A stretch of 64,000 bases of DNA, taken from contig NC_018020.1 in the NCBI RefSeq assembly GCF_000266885.1, positions 2,604,001 to 2,668,000 of the forward strand. The letters are read 5' to 3'. Shown here in pieces: positions 23,974 to 34,367 of this stretch. A program made the translations under genes and the position numbers. The notes beneath the pieces were generated by a model. The model ran no database searches, had not been told where the DNA came from, and worked only from the letters and a program-made list of their open reading frames with translations. Every line of letters begins with the position of its first letter. Within the stretch, counting starts at the first letter, position 1. Origin of the DNA: Turneriella parva DSM 21527 (lineage in GTDB: Bacteria > Spirochaetota > Leptospiria > Turneriellales > Turneriellaceae).

Positions 23974-25446
23974 TCAGCTGCTCTTCACGCTATAATCACC
24001 CAAATCAAAATTGCGCACACTCAGCACGTAGTCGGTCGCAAACCCCGGGTAGAGCGTCGTGTTGCGGCCGTCTTTCGTGTAATACCAGCTGTTGCCGCCG
24101 TCGCCCCACGTGGTCTTTTTCATCTTTTCGAGCAGCTGCCTGTTGAACTCTTCTTGTCTGTCTTCGCGCACGGTGAGGCTGCCGATGTGGTTTCTCAGGC
24201 ATTGTTGAATTGCCTGAACAATATAGCGCTGCTGCGCTTCGACGTAGACCAGCACCGATGTGTGTCCGGGGCCGGTATTGGGGCCCATGAGCGTAAACAG
24301 ATTCGGAAATCCCGCAATTGTCACGCCTTTGTAAGCCTTCGCGCCATTTGCCCAGTACGTGTTGAGGTCGCGACCCTTGAGGCCCGTGAGCGGAAATGGA
24401 AAACCTTCTGAGGGCGACTTATAGCCCGTTGCCCAGATAATGACATCGACCGGGTATTCTTTGCCGTTCGCCACGATTCCGTTTTCTGTAAGCGCGTCGA
24501 CGCCGTGGTCGACCAGCTCAACGTTTGGCTGAGCAAGAGCAGGGTACCAGTCATTCGAAATCAGCATGCGCGTGCGCCCCAGACGATATTTCGGTGTCAC
24601 CTTGCGCAGCAGTTCTGGGTCTTTGATCGCCCTCGCCATATGGCGTTTCGAAATACGTTCAAGCAGGTCGGTCATCGGGGTATCCCACACGATCGCAGTC
24701 GCGAGCAGTTCAGTGAGTCCATAAATCACCGCGCGGCGAATCTTCTGCGTAATCGGTAGGGTGCGGTAAATTGTCTTCTCGAGTTCGCTGTATTCATAGT
24801 CTGCCTTTGGCACGACCCATGAAGGTGTGCGCTGAAATACCGTGAGCTGTTGGGCGAGAGGCTGCACTGCGGGCACAACCTGAATTGCACTCGCACCGCT
24901 GCCCACAACGGCAACGCGTTTGCCTTTAAGGTCTGTGCTTGAGTTCCATAGCGCGGTGTGCGCCATGACACCTTTGAATTTTTTCAAACCCGGCACTTCG
25001 GGTATGCGCGACTCAGCAAAAGGCCCCATCGCGCCGACAACGAAGCGAGCACGCAACATATCCCCCTTTTGCGTCTTTGCCTGCCACAGCCCGCTCGCCT
25101 CGTCAAAGTGCGCTTCGACAACCTTCGTATTAAAGAGAATTTTCTTGCGCAGTTCGTATTTGTCGGCAACATGCAGAATGTACTGCTGAATCTCTTGCGC
25201 ATTCGAGAACATGCGCGTCCAGTCGGGATTCTGCTCGAACGAATAAGAATAAAGATGGTTCGGCACGTCGACCGCCGCACCGGGATACCTGCTGTCGCGC
25301 CAGGTGCCGCCGACTTCGCTCGCCGCCTCGAGAATGGCGAAATCGTGAATGCCTGCCTGCTGAAGCCTGATCGCCATGCCGAGACCGCTGAAACCGGCGC
25401 CAATAATCGCTACCTGGTAGTCAGCTTTCACCTGTTCGTTGCTCAT
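23974..25446 (-). CDS. flavin-dependent Baeyer-Villiger-type monooxygenase
   Basis: A 490-residue NAD(P)H- and FAD-dependent monooxygenase. Rossmann motif GAGFSGLGMA is near residue 15, the Baeyer-Villiger fingerprint FKGVMAHTALWNSS near 157 (FxGxxxHxxxW) is intact, and a second nucleotide site GSGASA is near 182. Other landmarks are GGTWRDSRYPGAAVDVPNHLY and IIWATGYK. It would insert oxygen beside a ketone or oxidise a soft nucleophile; the substrate is unknown. The ATG at 25446 follows GGAGG. It stands alone on the minus strand between the DUF1554 lipoprotein and tuf, with no obvious pathway partner. Confidence 0.9.
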   Translation of the reverse strand: MSNEQVKADYQVAIIGAGFSGLGMAIRLQQAGIHDFAILEAASEVGGTWRDSRYPGAAVDVPNHLYSYSFEQNPDWTRMFSNAQEIQQYILHVADKYELRKKILFNTKVVEAHFDEASGLWQAKTQKGDMLRARFVVGAMGPFAESRIPEVPGLKKFKGVMAHTALWNSSTDLKGKRVAVVGSGASAIQVVPAVQPLAQQLTVFQRTPSWVVPKADYEYSELEKTIYRTLPITQKIRRAVIYGLTELLATAIVWDTPMTDLLERISKRHMARAIKDPELLRKVTPKYRLGRTRMLISNDWYPALAQPNVELVDHGVDALTENGIVANGKEYPVDVIIWATGYKSPSEGFPFPLTGLKGRDLNTYWANGAKAYKGVTIAGFPNLFTLMGPNTGPGHTSVLVYVEAQQRYIVQAIQQCLRNHIGSLTVREDRQEEFNRQLLEKMKKTTWGDGGNSWYYTKDGRNTTLYPGFATDYVLSVRNFDLGDYSVKSS

Positions 25447-26091
25447 TTTTCCTCCGTTGTGGGTCTTAAAAAACACCCGCAAGTAAATATAAAAAGATCA
25501 ATTTATCGTGTAAAGCCCAAAAGTGAACAGCTGCTCACTTTGTCGAAAGCGTCGCGTCTTCGAGCGAATGCTTCATTAGCCAGGGTCAGTGATTGTGAAG
25601 TCCTGCCAGATGCCAATACGGCGCTTGATAAACGCGATAGTTGCTCTTGCGCGCGACCTCGTGCCGGCCAACTGCTACGGTTTTCCCCCGGGCACCTCGG
25701 TGCCCTCTGTGGTTTTCAGAATGAGGATTGCTCGCTTCGATGCGCCATTTAAGTGAGAGGGTAGTCTCTACGCCGTCGTCATGCGACATAACATGAAAAA
25801 AAGGGTAAATAGCCGAATCTCGCGCAAACGACCGCTCGCCATAGAAATCCTATTTTTATTGTCACCATGACACAATTTCAAAAAATGACTGCCTGTACTT
25901 GGTGGCTATGCTCTGGTCGCCTACAGCAATACCGTTTGGTATCCTGTAGACATCCATGACGTGCCTGGATAACAAAACCAGTGCGAACTTTTATGATTTG
26001 AGGCTTTGTCGCCCAAACGGTCTGAGCGAGCCGGTAACGGCTCAATCGGGTGCTGTGTGCGGCAGAGCCCTATATGTTAAGGAGAACGTAA
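25447..26091. other. 645-bp intergenic region upstream of tuf
   Basis: No convincing gene on either strand. It holds a candidate dispersed repeat (25640-25740), then about 350 bp of leader for tuf ending in AAGGAG seven bases before its ATG. A TATGAT hexamer near 25993 could be a -10 element, but its -35 match is poor. I see no riboswitch-like fold or tRNA. Confidence 0.6.
25640..25740 (-). repeat. possible dispersed-repeat remnant
   Basis: Read on the minus strand, one frame gives ENHRGHRGARGKTV. HRGHRG-type translations (from GGTGCCCTCTGTGGTTTT-like DNA) recur as junk repeats in many bacterial genomes. Only one copy is visible here, so this is resemblance only. Boundaries are approximate. 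Confidence 0.35.
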
Positions 26092-27297
<1,206 letters not shown>

Positions 27298-27305
27298 GAC
27301 TGACA

Positions 27306-27614
27306 ATGGCCGCTCAGAAGATACGCGTTAAACTCAAGTCGTTCGACCAGCGGCTGCTCGACCAGTCGACTAGCGACATTGTCGGTACCGTGCAAAGAAC
27401 CCGCGCGAAAATCGCGGGTCCGGTGCCTCTGCCGACCAAGATCGAGAAGTTCACTGTGTTGCGCTCAACGTTCGTCTACAAAGACGCACGCGACCAGTAC
27501 GAAATGCGCACGCATTCACGGCTGATCGACATACTCGAGCCCACTGAAGATACTATCGATGCCCTCATGAAGCTTCAGCTTCCTGCGGGCGTGATGGTTT
27601 ACATAAAATCTTAA
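27306..27614 (+). CDS. rpsJ: 30S ribosomal protein S10
   Basis: A 102-residue S10 (NusE), a head protein of the small subunit that also works with NusB in antitermination. The family core [16 protein letters not shown] and [39 protein letters not shown] is intact. It starts 8 bp after tuf and opens the S10 operon. Confidence 0.98.
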   Translation: MAAQKIRVKLKSFDQRLLDQSTSDIVGTVQRTRAKIAGPVPLPTKIEKFTVLRSTFVYKDARDQYEMRTHSRLIDILEPTEDTIDALMKLQLPAGVMVYIKS

Positions 27615-27649
27615 TTCAGTTTAAGAAAGGTTAGAAAAGGGATTTAACA

Positions 27650-28276
27650 ATGCAAAAGGGTCTGCTCGCAAAAAAAATAGGAATGTTAAGTGTCTGGAGT
27701 GATGCCGGTGAACAAGTCGCCGTCACCGCAGTTCAGGCAGGCCCATGCCCTGTTCTGCAGGTCAAAACAAAAGAGAAAGACGGTTATTCCGCTGTCCAGA
27801 TCGGTTTTGATAAGGTCGCTGAAAAGCTGGTTGTGAGGTCAGCCAAAGGCCACCAAAAGGCAGCCAAAGAAAAGACAGGTGCTTACGTTCGTGAAGCGAT
27901 CGAATTGCGCGACTACGCAACGGATAAAACTGCAGGCGACGCGATCACCTGCGATGTTTTTCAACCAGGCGAAAAGATATTCGTTTCTGGCTTCAGCAAA
28001 GGCAAAGGTTTTGCCGGTGTTGTTAAGCGCTACGGCTTCGGCGGTGGTCGCATGACGCACGGTTCAAAATTTCACCGCGCCCCTGGTTCGATCGGTAACC
28101 GCAAGATTCCCGGCGAAGTTCAGAAAGGCAAGCGTATGCCAGGCCATAAAGGCGCGAAGAACGTGACCGTGAAGAATGTTGAAATCTTTCGCATTCTTCC
28201 TGATGAAAATGTTGTACTGCTGAAAGGTGCAATACCTGGCGTGAAAGGTTCAACGATCTTTCTCTACCAGAACTAA
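27650..28276 (+). CDS. rplC: 50S ribosomal protein L3
   Basis: A 208-residue L3, an early 23S assembly protein with an extension reaching toward the peptidyl transferase centre. Motifs: GLLAKKIGMLSVW near the start and GGRMTHGSKFHRAPGSIGN with GKRMPGHKGAKNVTVKN in the central loop. Length is normal. It follows rpsJ by 35 bp, the widest gap in this part of the operon, and carries an AAGG-rich leader. Confidence 0.97.
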   Translation: MQKGLLAKKIGMLSVWSDAGEQVAVTAVQAGPCPVLQVKTKEKDGYSAVQIGFDKVAEKLVVRSAKGHQKAAKEKTGAYVREAIELRDYATDKTAGDAITCDVFQPGEKIFVSGFSKGKGFAGVVKRYGFGGGRMTHGSKFHRAPGSIGNRKIPGEVQKGKRMPGHKGAKNVTVKNVEIFRILPDENVVLLKGAIPGVKGSTIFLYQN

Positions 28277-28287
28277 GGATTCAACAA

Positions 28288-28983
28288 ATGGCATCACTTA
28301 AGGTATACTCTAACACAGGCTCCGCTGCTGGCGAAGCAGCAATTTCAGACAAGATTGCTTCTCTCAAGGTGAACAAACACCTCATCTGGGAGGTCGTTAA
28401 AGCCGAACAGGCGAATGCACGTCAGGGCACACACAAGACCAAAACAAAAGCTGAAGTTTCTGGTGGCGGCAAAAAGCCATGGAAGCAGAAGGGTACTGGC
28501 AATGCACGCCAGGGCTCAACACGTTCGCCTCAATGGCGCCACGGCGGTATTGTATTCGGGCCCCTGCCGCGCGACTACTCAGACGGCATATCACGCCAGA
28601 AGAAGCAGATCGGCATGGCGCACATTCTCGCCGCCAAGGTACAGGCAAACCAGGTTGTGGTATATGACGGATTAAAGCTCGACAAAGCTTCAACAAAGAC
28701 GGCGTTCCAGACTGTAAGCAAAATTACCGAAGGTGCGAAGCTGCAGACTGTCGGTCGCGAGAAGAAGAAACTGCGCGCAAACAGCAATAAAGCGCGCCAT
28801 TCTGTCGCGGTTATCATGGCCAGCGGTGAAGTGAAAGATGCGAAATCATTGCGCAACATACCCTGGGTGAAGCCATTGAGCTCATCGCGCATTGCAGCGA
28901 ACGCGCTGTATTACAATCAGGGTCTGATTATCAGTAAAGCGGCTCTCGAAGAACTCGATAAGAAGTTCTCGGCCCTGCTCTAG
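28288..28983 (+). CDS. rplD: 50S ribosomal protein L4
   Basis: A 231-residue L4, which lines the exit tunnel constriction and in Enterobacteria autoregulates S10 operons. Motifs: GTHKTKTKAEVSGGGKKPWKQKGTGNARQGSTRSPQWRHGG, the tunnel loop, and a normal Rossmann-like C-terminal half. It is slightly longer than the E. coli form (201) at the C-terminus. It is 11 bp from rplC. No L4-type leader hairpin is obvious before rpsJ, so that control is not supported here. Confidence 0.97.
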   Translation: MASLKVYSNTGSAAGEAAISDKIASLKVNKHLIWEVVKAEQANARQGTHKTKTKAEVSGGGKKPWKQKGTGNARQGSTRSPQWRHGGIVFGPLPRDYSDGISRQKKQIGMAHILAAKVQANQVVVYDGLKLDKASTKTAFQTVSKITEGAKLQTVGREKKKLRANSNKARHSVAVIMASGEVKDAKSLRNIPWVKPLSSSRIAANALYYNQGLIISKAALEELDKKFSALL

Positions 28984-28990
28984 AGGAAAC

Positions 28991-29275
28991 ATGAACCTGT
29001 ACGACGTAATAAAGAAGCCACTGGTCTCTGAAAAAGCCGAAGCGCTGCGCGCGCAAAACTGCTATGTGTTTGAAATTGACCTGAACGCGAACAAAACGCT
29101 GGTTAAGCAGGCAATCCGCAAAATCTTCGGCGTCACACCGATCAAGGTGAACACGCTGGTGAGCCGCGCAGATGGCAAAGCAAACCGATATAATGTCGGC
29201 TATTCAGGTCGCCGTAAAAAGGCGTACGTATACCTCGGCAAAAACGACAAGATCGCGCTGTTCGAGGGAGTGTAA
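28991..29275 (+). CDS. rplW: 50S ribosomal protein L23
   Basis: A 94-residue L23, located at the tunnel exit and the docking site for trigger factor and SRP. Family motifs: IKKPLVSEKAEALRAQNCYVFEIDLNANKTLVKQAIRKIFGV and a basic loop GYSGRRKKAYVYLGKNDKI. It starts 7 bp after rplD. Confidence 0.97.
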   Translation: MNLYDVIKKPLVSEKAEALRAQNCYVFEIDLNANKTLVKQAIRKIFGVTPIKVNTLVSRADGKANRYNVGYSGRRKKAYVYLGKNDKIALFEGV

Positions 29276-29283
29276 GGTAAACC

Positions 29284-30126
29284 ATGCCAATTAAAAGATT
29301 TAATCCCAATACGCCAACGCTGCGTTACAAAACGGTTCTGAAGTCGTCTGAAGTGACGGCGACCGAGCCCCACAAGCCACTGCTTGCATACCTCAAAGAA
29401 ACTGCGGGCCGCAACAATCGTGGCGTCATCACTGTGCGCAGGCGGGGTGGCGGACACAAGCGCCGTTATCGCATCGTTGATTTTCGCCGCAACAAGCTGA
29501 ATGTCCCCGCGGTCGTTGAGACTATTGAATACGATCCGAACCGTTCGGCAAATATCGCTCTGGTCTGCTACGCAGACGGTGAGCGCGCATACATCATCGC
29601 GCCCCAGGGTCTTAAAGTTGGCCAAAAGATTATTTCGGGCGACAAAGTCGATATCGAAATTGGCAACGCGGCGCCAATCGGCACCTTGCCAATCGGTGCG
29701 AATATTCACAACATTGAACTGACGCTCGGTCGCGGTGGCCAGCTTGCCCGTTCAGCAGGTTCATTTGCGATCATCACTGGTCGCGATGGTGACTATGTAA
29801 TTATTAAACTGCCATCAGGCGAAGCGCGCAAAGTGCACGCACGCTGCCGTGCGACGATTGGTATTGTCGGCAACCTCGAGCACGAACTCGTTACTCTTGG
29901 CAAAGCCGGCCGCTCGCGTTGGTTAGGCAAAAGACCGCGTGTGCGCGGTGTTGCGATGAACCCTGTTGACCACCCACTCGGTGGTGGTGAAGGTAAAACA
30001 TCGGGTGGTCGTCATCCGGTTACGCCATGGGGCAAGCCAACTCGCGGTAAGAAAACCCGCAATAAGCGCAAGGCGTCTGAGCGCTTCATAGTATCACGAA
30101 AAGTACGCACACGAGGTGGTGAATAA
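29284..30126 (+). CDS. rplB: 50S ribosomal protein L2
   Basis: A 280-residue L2, a core 23S protein needed for subunit joining and peptidyl transfer. Motifs: [22 protein letters not shown] and the C-terminal [33 protein letters not shown], including the conserved His. Length is normal. Its stop shares a base with the rpsS start (TAATG), so translation is coupled. Confidence 0.98.
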   Translation: MPIKRFNPNTPTLRYKTVLKSSEVTATEPHKPLLAYLKETAGRNNRGVITVRRRGGGHKRRYRIVDFRRNKLNVPAVVETIEYDPNRSANIALVCYADGERAYIIAPQGLKVGQKIISGDKVDIEIGNAAPIGTLPIGANIHNIELTLGRGGQLARSAGSFAIITGRDGDYVIIKLPSGEARKVHARCRATIGIVGNLEHELVTLGKAGRSRWLGKRPRVRGVAMNPVDHPLGGGEGKTSGGRHPVTPWGKPTRGKKTRNKRKASERFIVSRKVRTRGGE

Positions 30127-30413
30127 TGTCTCGCTCTCTGAAAAAAGGTCCGTTCATAGACCAACACCTTTTCAAAAAAGTCGAAAAGGCAAAGGCAACC
30201 AGCGACAAGAAACCGATTAAGACCTGGTCTCGCCGCTCAACAATTTTTCCCGAAATGATTGGCATGACGTTTTTGGTTCACAACGGCAGTAAGTTTATTC
30301 CTGTTTATGTGAATGAAAACATTGTCGGCCACAAGCTCGGTGAATTTGCGCCTACGCGCACTTACAAAGGCCATACGAGCCTTGACAAAAAGAAATCCGC
30401 ACCGGGCGGCTAA
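30126..30413 (+). CDS. rpsS: 30S ribosomal protein S19
   Basis: A 95-residue S19, in the head of the small subunit near the A-site tRNA. Motifs: [44 protein letters not shown] and [15 protein letters not shown]. Its start overlaps rplB by one base. Confidence 0.98.
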   Translation: MSRSLKKGPFIDQHLFKKVEKAKATSDKKPIKTWSRRSTIFPEMIGMTFLVHNGSKFIPVYVNENIVGHKLGEFAPTRTYKGHTSLDKKKSAPGG

Positions 30414-30425
30414 TCAGGTAAAATT

Positions 30426-30764
30426 ATGGAATCAAAAGCCTCAGTAGATCAGGTAAGAATGTCGGCGCGCAAGATGCGCCTGGTTGCGAACGAGATTCGT
30501 GGTTACGAATATCCCGAAGCGGTCGATGTGCTTAAGCATATTCCGCGTAAGAGCTCGCGCATTATTCTCAAGGCGTTGCTCAGCGCGGCTGCCAATGCAC
30601 GTGTGATCAACCCTTCGGTTGATGAACGTGCTCTGTTTATCAAGAAGATTTTTGTCGATGGCGGGCCGCTGATGAAGCGTTTTATGCCTCGGGCGCGTGG
30701 TCGTGCAGACCGCATTCAAAAGAAAACTTCTAAATTGACGATTGTACTCTCTGACGAAGGATAA
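30426..30764 (+). CDS. rplV: 50S ribosomal protein L22
   Basis: A 112-residue L22, with a beta hairpin extending into the exit tunnel that is a site of macrolide resistance. Motifs: [48 protein letters not shown] and [22 protein letters not shown]. It starts 12 bp after rpsS. Confidence 0.97.
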   Translation: MESKASVDQVRMSARKMRLVANEIRGYEYPEAVDVLKHIPRKSSRIILKALLSAAANARVINPSVDERALFIKKIFVDGGPLMKRFMPRARGRADRIQKKTSKLTIVLSDEG

Positions 30765-30765
30765 C

Positions 30766-31443
30766 ATGGGACAAAAAACGAATCCGGTCGGCCTGCGCCT
30801 CAAAATCACCCGTACATGGGACAGCGTTTGGTATCACAAAAAAGAAATGTACGCGAGTACATTGCATGAAGACCTGAAGATACGCAAACACATCAAAGAC
30901 CGCTTTAACAAGAGCGGCATTGTGAAAGTTGGCATTGAGCGGTTTCCTGAAAAAGTGCACGTAAAACTGCACAGCACGAAGCCGGGTCTCGTGATCGGCC
31001 AGCAGGGCAAGAAGATCGAGGCGCTGAAGGCAACTCTGCGCACGATGGTGACGAAGCCCCTCGAGGTCAAAATTATCGAAGTCGCAAAACCCGATGGTTC
31101 AGCACAGGCATTGGCTGAATCTGTGGCGTTGCAGCTTGAAGACCGTATGGCGTTTCGCCGCGCGATGAAGATGGCCCTGCGCTCAGCGATTCGCGCCGGT
31201 GCGCTCGGCGTGCGCGTGATGGTTTCAGGTCGCCTCAACGGCGCCGACATGGCCCGCCGCGAGCAATACCTCGAAGGGCGCGTGCCGCTGCACACACTGC
31301 GCGCGATCATCGACTATGGTACTGCCGAGGCCGATACGACATTCGGTAAGATCGGCGTAAAAGTCTGGATCTATAACGGCGATTATCTCGAAGCAAAAGA
31401 AACCGACGAAGACAAATACACAGTCAAACGTCGTGAGGCATAG
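30766..31443 (+). CDS. rpsC: 30S ribosomal protein S3
   Basis: A 225-residue S3 with helicase-like roles at the mRNA entry. It has the KH domain ([20 protein letters not shown]) and C-terminal motifs [39 protein letters not shown] use ATG 30766 ([12 protein letters not shown]), the universal S3 start, only one base after the rplV stop; an in-frame ATG at 30742 would overlap rplV for no reason. Confidence 0.97.
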   Translation: MGQKTNPVGLRLKITRTWDSVWYHKKEMYASTLHEDLKIRKHIKDRFNKSGIVKVGIERFPEKVHVKLHSTKPGLVIGQQGKKIEALKATLRTMVTKPLEVKIIEVAKPDGSAQALAESVALQLEDRMAFRRAMKMALRSAIRAGALGVRVMVSGRLNGADMARREQYLEGRVPLHTLRAIIDYGTAEADTTFGKIGVKVWIYNGDYLEAKETDEDKYTVKRREA

Positions 31444-31450
31444 GTAGAAC

Positions 31451-31861
31451 ATGCTGGCACCAAAAAGACTAAAATGGCGTAAGCCTCACACCCTGAATCT
31501 TCGCGGGTTCTCTAAGGGGGGCAATTCTGTTGCCTTTGGCGACCTCGGACTCAAAGCCGTTTCTGGCGAGCGCATTACCGCGCGCCAGATCGAAGCCGCC
31601 CGTGTGGCCATGATGCGCCATGTGCGCCGCGGTGCAAAAGTCTGGATTCGTATTTTTCCCGACCGTCCGGTGACCAAGAAAGCTGCTGAAACCCGTCAGG
31701 GCAAGGGCAAGGGCAGCGTTGAGTATTACGTGGCAATCGTCAAGCCAGGCAAAGTTATGTTTGAAATGGGCGGTGCAGACGAAAAAGTGATGTCTGAGGC
31801 GCTGCAACGAGCGGCTTCGAAACTGCCCATAAAGACCAAAATCGTCAAGCGGGCCAAATAG
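31451..31861 (+). CDS. rplP: 50S ribosomal protein L16
   Basis: A 136-residue L16, which helps place the A-site tRNA acceptor end. Motifs: [61 protein letters not shown] and [24 protein letters not shown]. It is 7 bp after rpsC. Confidence 0.97.
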   Translation: MLAPKRLKWRKPHTLNLRGFSKGGNSVAFGDLGLKAVSGERITARQIEAARVAMMRHVRRGAKVWIRIFPDRPVTKKAAETRQGKGKGSVEYYVAIVKPGKVMFEMGGADEKVMSEALQRAASKLPIKTKIVKRAK

Positions 31862-31910
31862 ACCATGTTATTTGACGGTATGTTTCAAAATCAAAAAATG
31901 GACGTCTCTC

Positions 31911-32141
31911 ATGGCTAAAGCAGACAAGAAAAAAAGCGGTAAAAAGATCAGCTTTGCGGAGCTGAGCGATGCGGAGCTCACGCGATATCACCTCGATTTT
32001 CGCAAAGAACTTCAAGAAATCCGCTTCAGCATGGTGACGTCATCTTACCCCAACAATGCGCGTGTCGGCACTTTGAAGAAAGATATCGCCCGCATTCTGA
32101 CCGTGCAGAACCAGAGAAAAGGACAGGCAGCTAAAGCATGA
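31911..32141 (+). CDS. rpmC: 50S ribosomal protein L29
   Basis: A 76-residue L29 near the tunnel exit. The family core ELSDAELTRYHLDFRKELQEIRFSM and the following NNARVGTLKKDIARILTVQNQR are clear, with a Lys-rich N-terminal extension MAKADKKKSGKK. I start at ATG 31911, not at an in-frame ATG at 31872, because sequence before it is not like L29. The stop overlaps rpsQ (ATGA). Confidence 0.93.
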   Translation: MAKADKKKSGKKISFAELSDAELTRYHLDFRKELQEIRFSMVTSSYPNNARVGTLKKDIARILTVQNQRKGQAAKA

Positions 32142-32419
32142 GCGAAGTAAAAAAAGCAAAAAAAACGGTTCAAGGCCTGGTCGTTTCGGCTAAGACTGAA
32201 AAAACTATCGTCGTTGAAGTCGCTTTTCGTAAGCAAGATGCGCACTTCAAGAAGACAATCCGCCAAAGCAAGAAAGTCATGGCGCATGATGAAAAGAAAG
32301 AGGCACGCGAAGGCGACACCGTAGTGATCGAAGAGTCGCGCCCGCATTCGAAGCGCAAGCGCTACGCACTGCAGAAGATTGTGATGCGCAAGGCAGAAGA
32401 ACTGCCACAAGTCGGCTGA
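32138..32419 (+). CDS. rpsQ: 30S ribosomal protein S17
   Basis: A 93-residue S17, an early 16S-binding OB-fold protein. Motifs: GLVVSAKTEKTIVVEV and GDTVVIEESRPHSKRKRYALQKIV. Its ATG overlaps the rpmC stop by ATGA. Confidence 0.96.
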   Translation: MSEVKKAKKTVQGLVVSAKTEKTIVVEVAFRKQDAHFKKTIRQSKKVMAHDEKKEAREGDTVVIEESRPHSKRKRYALQKIVMRKAEELPQVG

Positions 32420-32446
32420 TCGCCAAGGAAATAACAAGAGGCCCTT

Positions 32447-32839
32447 ATGTTACAAATGCTCTCATGGTTGAAAGTTGCAGATAATACCGGTGCACGTCAG
32501 GTGCAGGTCATCAAGGTTCTGGGTGGCTCTAAAAAGCGCTACGCCGGTGTGGGTGACATTATCGTTGTTGCGGTCAAGGCCGCGACACCTGCGTATGGTA
32601 TCAAAGACTCGGCAGGTAAAAAAGACCATAAGAAGCAAGTGCAGCGGGCTGTAATCGTGCGCACTAAAAAAGAACTGCGCCGTCCCGATGGCTCGTATAT
32701 TCGTTTCGATGAAAACGCGTGCGCGCTCATCGACAACCAGAACAACCCCAAGGGAACGCGTATCTTTGGGCCGGTTGCGCGCGAACTGCGCGACCGCCAG
32801 TTCATGAAGATCATTTCTCTGGCCCCCGAAGTATTGTGA
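32447..32839 (+). CDS. rplN: 50S ribosomal protein L14 with loop insertion
   Basis: A 130-residue L14, seven residues longer than the very constant 122-123 of the family. Family motifs [34 protein letters not shown] and [43 protein letters not shown] are intact. The extra length is an insertion between AATPAYG and AVIVRT (about residues 49-66, [16 protein letters not shown]), where other species have a short turn. It starts 27 bp after rpsQ. Confidence 0.97.
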   Translation: MLQMLSWLKVADNTGARQVQVIKVLGGSKKRYAGVGDIIVVAVKAATPAYGIKDSAGKKDHKKQVQRAVIVRTKKELRRPDGSYIRFDENACALIDNQNNPKGTRIFGPVARELRDRQFMKIISLAPEVL

Positions 32840-32845
32840 GGATTA

Positions 32846-33190
32846 ATGAAATCTGCAGCTGAAAAAGTGAAGACCCGCCTGAAAGTCAAAGACGAAGTGA
32901 TCGTGATCGCGGGCAAGAACAAGAAGTCGCGCGGCGAGGTTCTGCGCATCGACCGCGAAAAGAAGCAGGTCGTTGTGAAAGGCGTGAATCTTCGCAAGCG
33001 CTTCGCTCGACCCACGCAAGAGAATCCTAAGGGCGGTATCGTCGAGATCGAAATGCCAATTGCCCTGTCGAACGTGCAATATTACGACTCAAAAGAAAAG
33101 AAGCCTTCGCGAATCGCGTACGGCCCTGACAAATCAGGAGCTAAAACGCGTCTGTCAACTGCTTCGGGTCGCAAGAGGACATTGGATTAA
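32846..33190 (+). CDS. rplX: 50S ribosomal protein L24
   Basis: A 114-residue L24, an assembly initiator of the large subunit with a KOW motif (VKDEVIVIAGKNKKSRGEVLRIDREKKQVVVKGVNLRKR). The C-terminal tail KSGAKTRLSTASGRKRTLD is basic. It is 6 bp after rplN, with GAGG before the ATG. Confidence 0.95.
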   Translation: MKSAAEKVKTRLKVKDEVIVIAGKNKKSRGEVLRIDREKKQVVVKGVNLRKRFARPTQENPKGGIVEIEMPIALSNVQYYDSKEKKPSRIAYGPDKSGAKTRLSTASGRKRTLD

Positions 33191-33192
33191 TC

Positions 33193-33762
33193 ATGGCAGC
33201 AACCACAGTAAAAAAAGAAAGCCCGCGGCTTCGCAAGCTTTACAGCGAAAAAATCCGTGGCGAGCTCAAACAAGAACTGGGCGTGAGTTCGATCATGCAG
33301 GTTCCTGTACTGAAGAAAATTGTGCTTAATGTCGGTGCCGGGTTCGCAGTTGCGAACCCCAAATCGCTCGATAAGGTTGTTGCAGAGATTGCAGCCATTA
33401 CAGGCCAGGCGCCGGTAAAGACGCGCGCCAAAGAAGCGATCTCTAACTTCAAACTGCGCGAAGGACTCGCGATTGGCGTTTCGGTTACGCTGCGCGGCGA
33501 CCGCATGTACGAATTTCTCGACCGCCTGACCAACGTGGCGCTACCACGTGTGAGGGACTTTAACGGTCTTAGCCCCAAGTCATTTGATGCCCGTGGCAAT
33601 TACAGCCTTGGCATCAAAGAGCAGATTATTTTTCCCGAGATCTCGTTTGATGACGTTGAACAGATTCACGGGATGGATGTGACTTTGGTGATCCAGTCAG
33701 AAGGCCCCGAGCATTCAGCAAAGTTGCTCGAGAAGTTTGGCTTTCCGCTGAAGAAGAAATAA
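33193..33762 (+). CDS. rplE: 50S ribosomal protein L5
   Basis: A 189-residue L5, which binds 5S rRNA and contacts the P-site tRNA. Motifs: [71 protein letters not shown] and [31 protein letters not shown] 9-bp hairpin GGGTTCGCA / TGCGAACCC (33340-33359) lies in its own coding sequence. It starts 2 bp after rplX. Confidence 0.97.
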   Translation: MAATTVKKESPRLRKLYSEKIRGELKQELGVSSIMQVPVLKKIVLNVGAGFAVANPKSLDKVVAEIAAITGQAPVKTRAKEAISNFKLREGLAIGVSVTLRGDRMYEFLDRLTNVALPRVRDFNGLSPKSFDARGNYSLGIKEQIIFPEISFDDVEQIHGMDVTLVIQSEGPEHSAKLLEKFGFPLKKK

Positions 33763-33775
33763 ACAGGAACCGGTT

Positions 33776-33961
33776 ATGGCAAAGAAATCAATGCTTATAA
33801 AGTCGCAGCGTAAACCCAAGTTTACGGCGCGCAAATATAATCGCTGCCCACTCTGCGGCCGATCGCATGGCTACATGCGCCGGTTCGAGATGTGCCGAAT
33901 CTGTTTTAGAGAAAATGCAATGCGCGGCCTGATACCAGGCGTCAGCAAATCATCGTGGTGA
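33776..33961 (+). CDS. rpsN: 30S ribosomal protein S14, zinc-binding type
   Basis: A 61-residue S14 of the short zinc-containing type (type Z): [21 protein letters not shown] gives the two CxxC pairs that hold the metal. It sits in the small subunit head. The ending [11 protein letters not shown] is typical. It starts 13 bp after rplE. Confidence 0.97.
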   Translation: MAKKSMLIKSQRKPKFTARKYNRCPLCGRSHGYMRRFEMCRICFRENAMRGLIPGVSKSSW

Positions 33962-33968
33962 GAAGAAT

Positions 33969-34361
33969 ATGACAAGTGATCTAATAGCAGATATGTTAAC
34001 AAGGTTGCGCAACGCAGCCCGTGCAGGACACGAAAGCACCGAGGTGAGAATCAATAACACCTGTGAGAAGATTCTCAATATTCTGAAAACCGAAGGATTC
34101 ATCGAGGGCTTTGTCGTCTACAAAAGCGAGTCGACGCGTATGGCGAAAGTCGAGATGCGTTACCACCTGAGTCAGCCCGCTTTTTCTGCGATTGAGCGCG
34201 TGTCTAAACCAGGTCGCCGCATTTACCTGCCATGGAAAGAGATTCGCCCGACGCGAAACAACATGGGTTTGAGCATTTTTTCGACACCTAAAGGTGTGCT
34301 CTCTGAAAAAGAGGCAAAGTTTCAGCACGTTGGTGGAGAATTTCTCTGCCGCGTATATTGA
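33969..34361 (+). CDS. rpsH: 30S ribosomal protein S8
   Basis: A 130-residue S8, a central-domain assembly protein and spc-operon regulator in E. coli. Motifs: MTSDLIADMLTRLRNAARAGH, EGFIEGF and the C-terminal GLSIFSTPKGVLSEKEAKFQHVGGEFLCRVY. It is 7 bp after rpsN. No S8-binding leader was identified. Confidence 0.96.
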   Translation: MTSDLIADMLTRLRNAARAGHESTEVRINNTCEKILNILKTEGFIEGFVVYKSESTRMAKVEMRYHLSQPAFSAIERVSKPGRRIYLPWKEIRPTRNNMGLSIFSTPKGVLSEKEAKFQHVGGEFLCRVY

Positions 34362-34367
34362 GGTTAT

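Noticed and set aside
25586-25789. 67-residue minus-strand open frame
   Set aside because: No signal, no family resemblance, and it overlaps a probable repeat remnant; not treated as a gene.
27300-27660. L4-type attenuator or riboswitch before the S10 operon
   Set aside because: The tuf-rpsJ spacer is only 8 bp and no leader structure is seen.
33340-33359. 9-bp hairpin in rplE
   Set aside because: It encodes residues that fit normal L5 sequence, and the stem is short; probably incidental.
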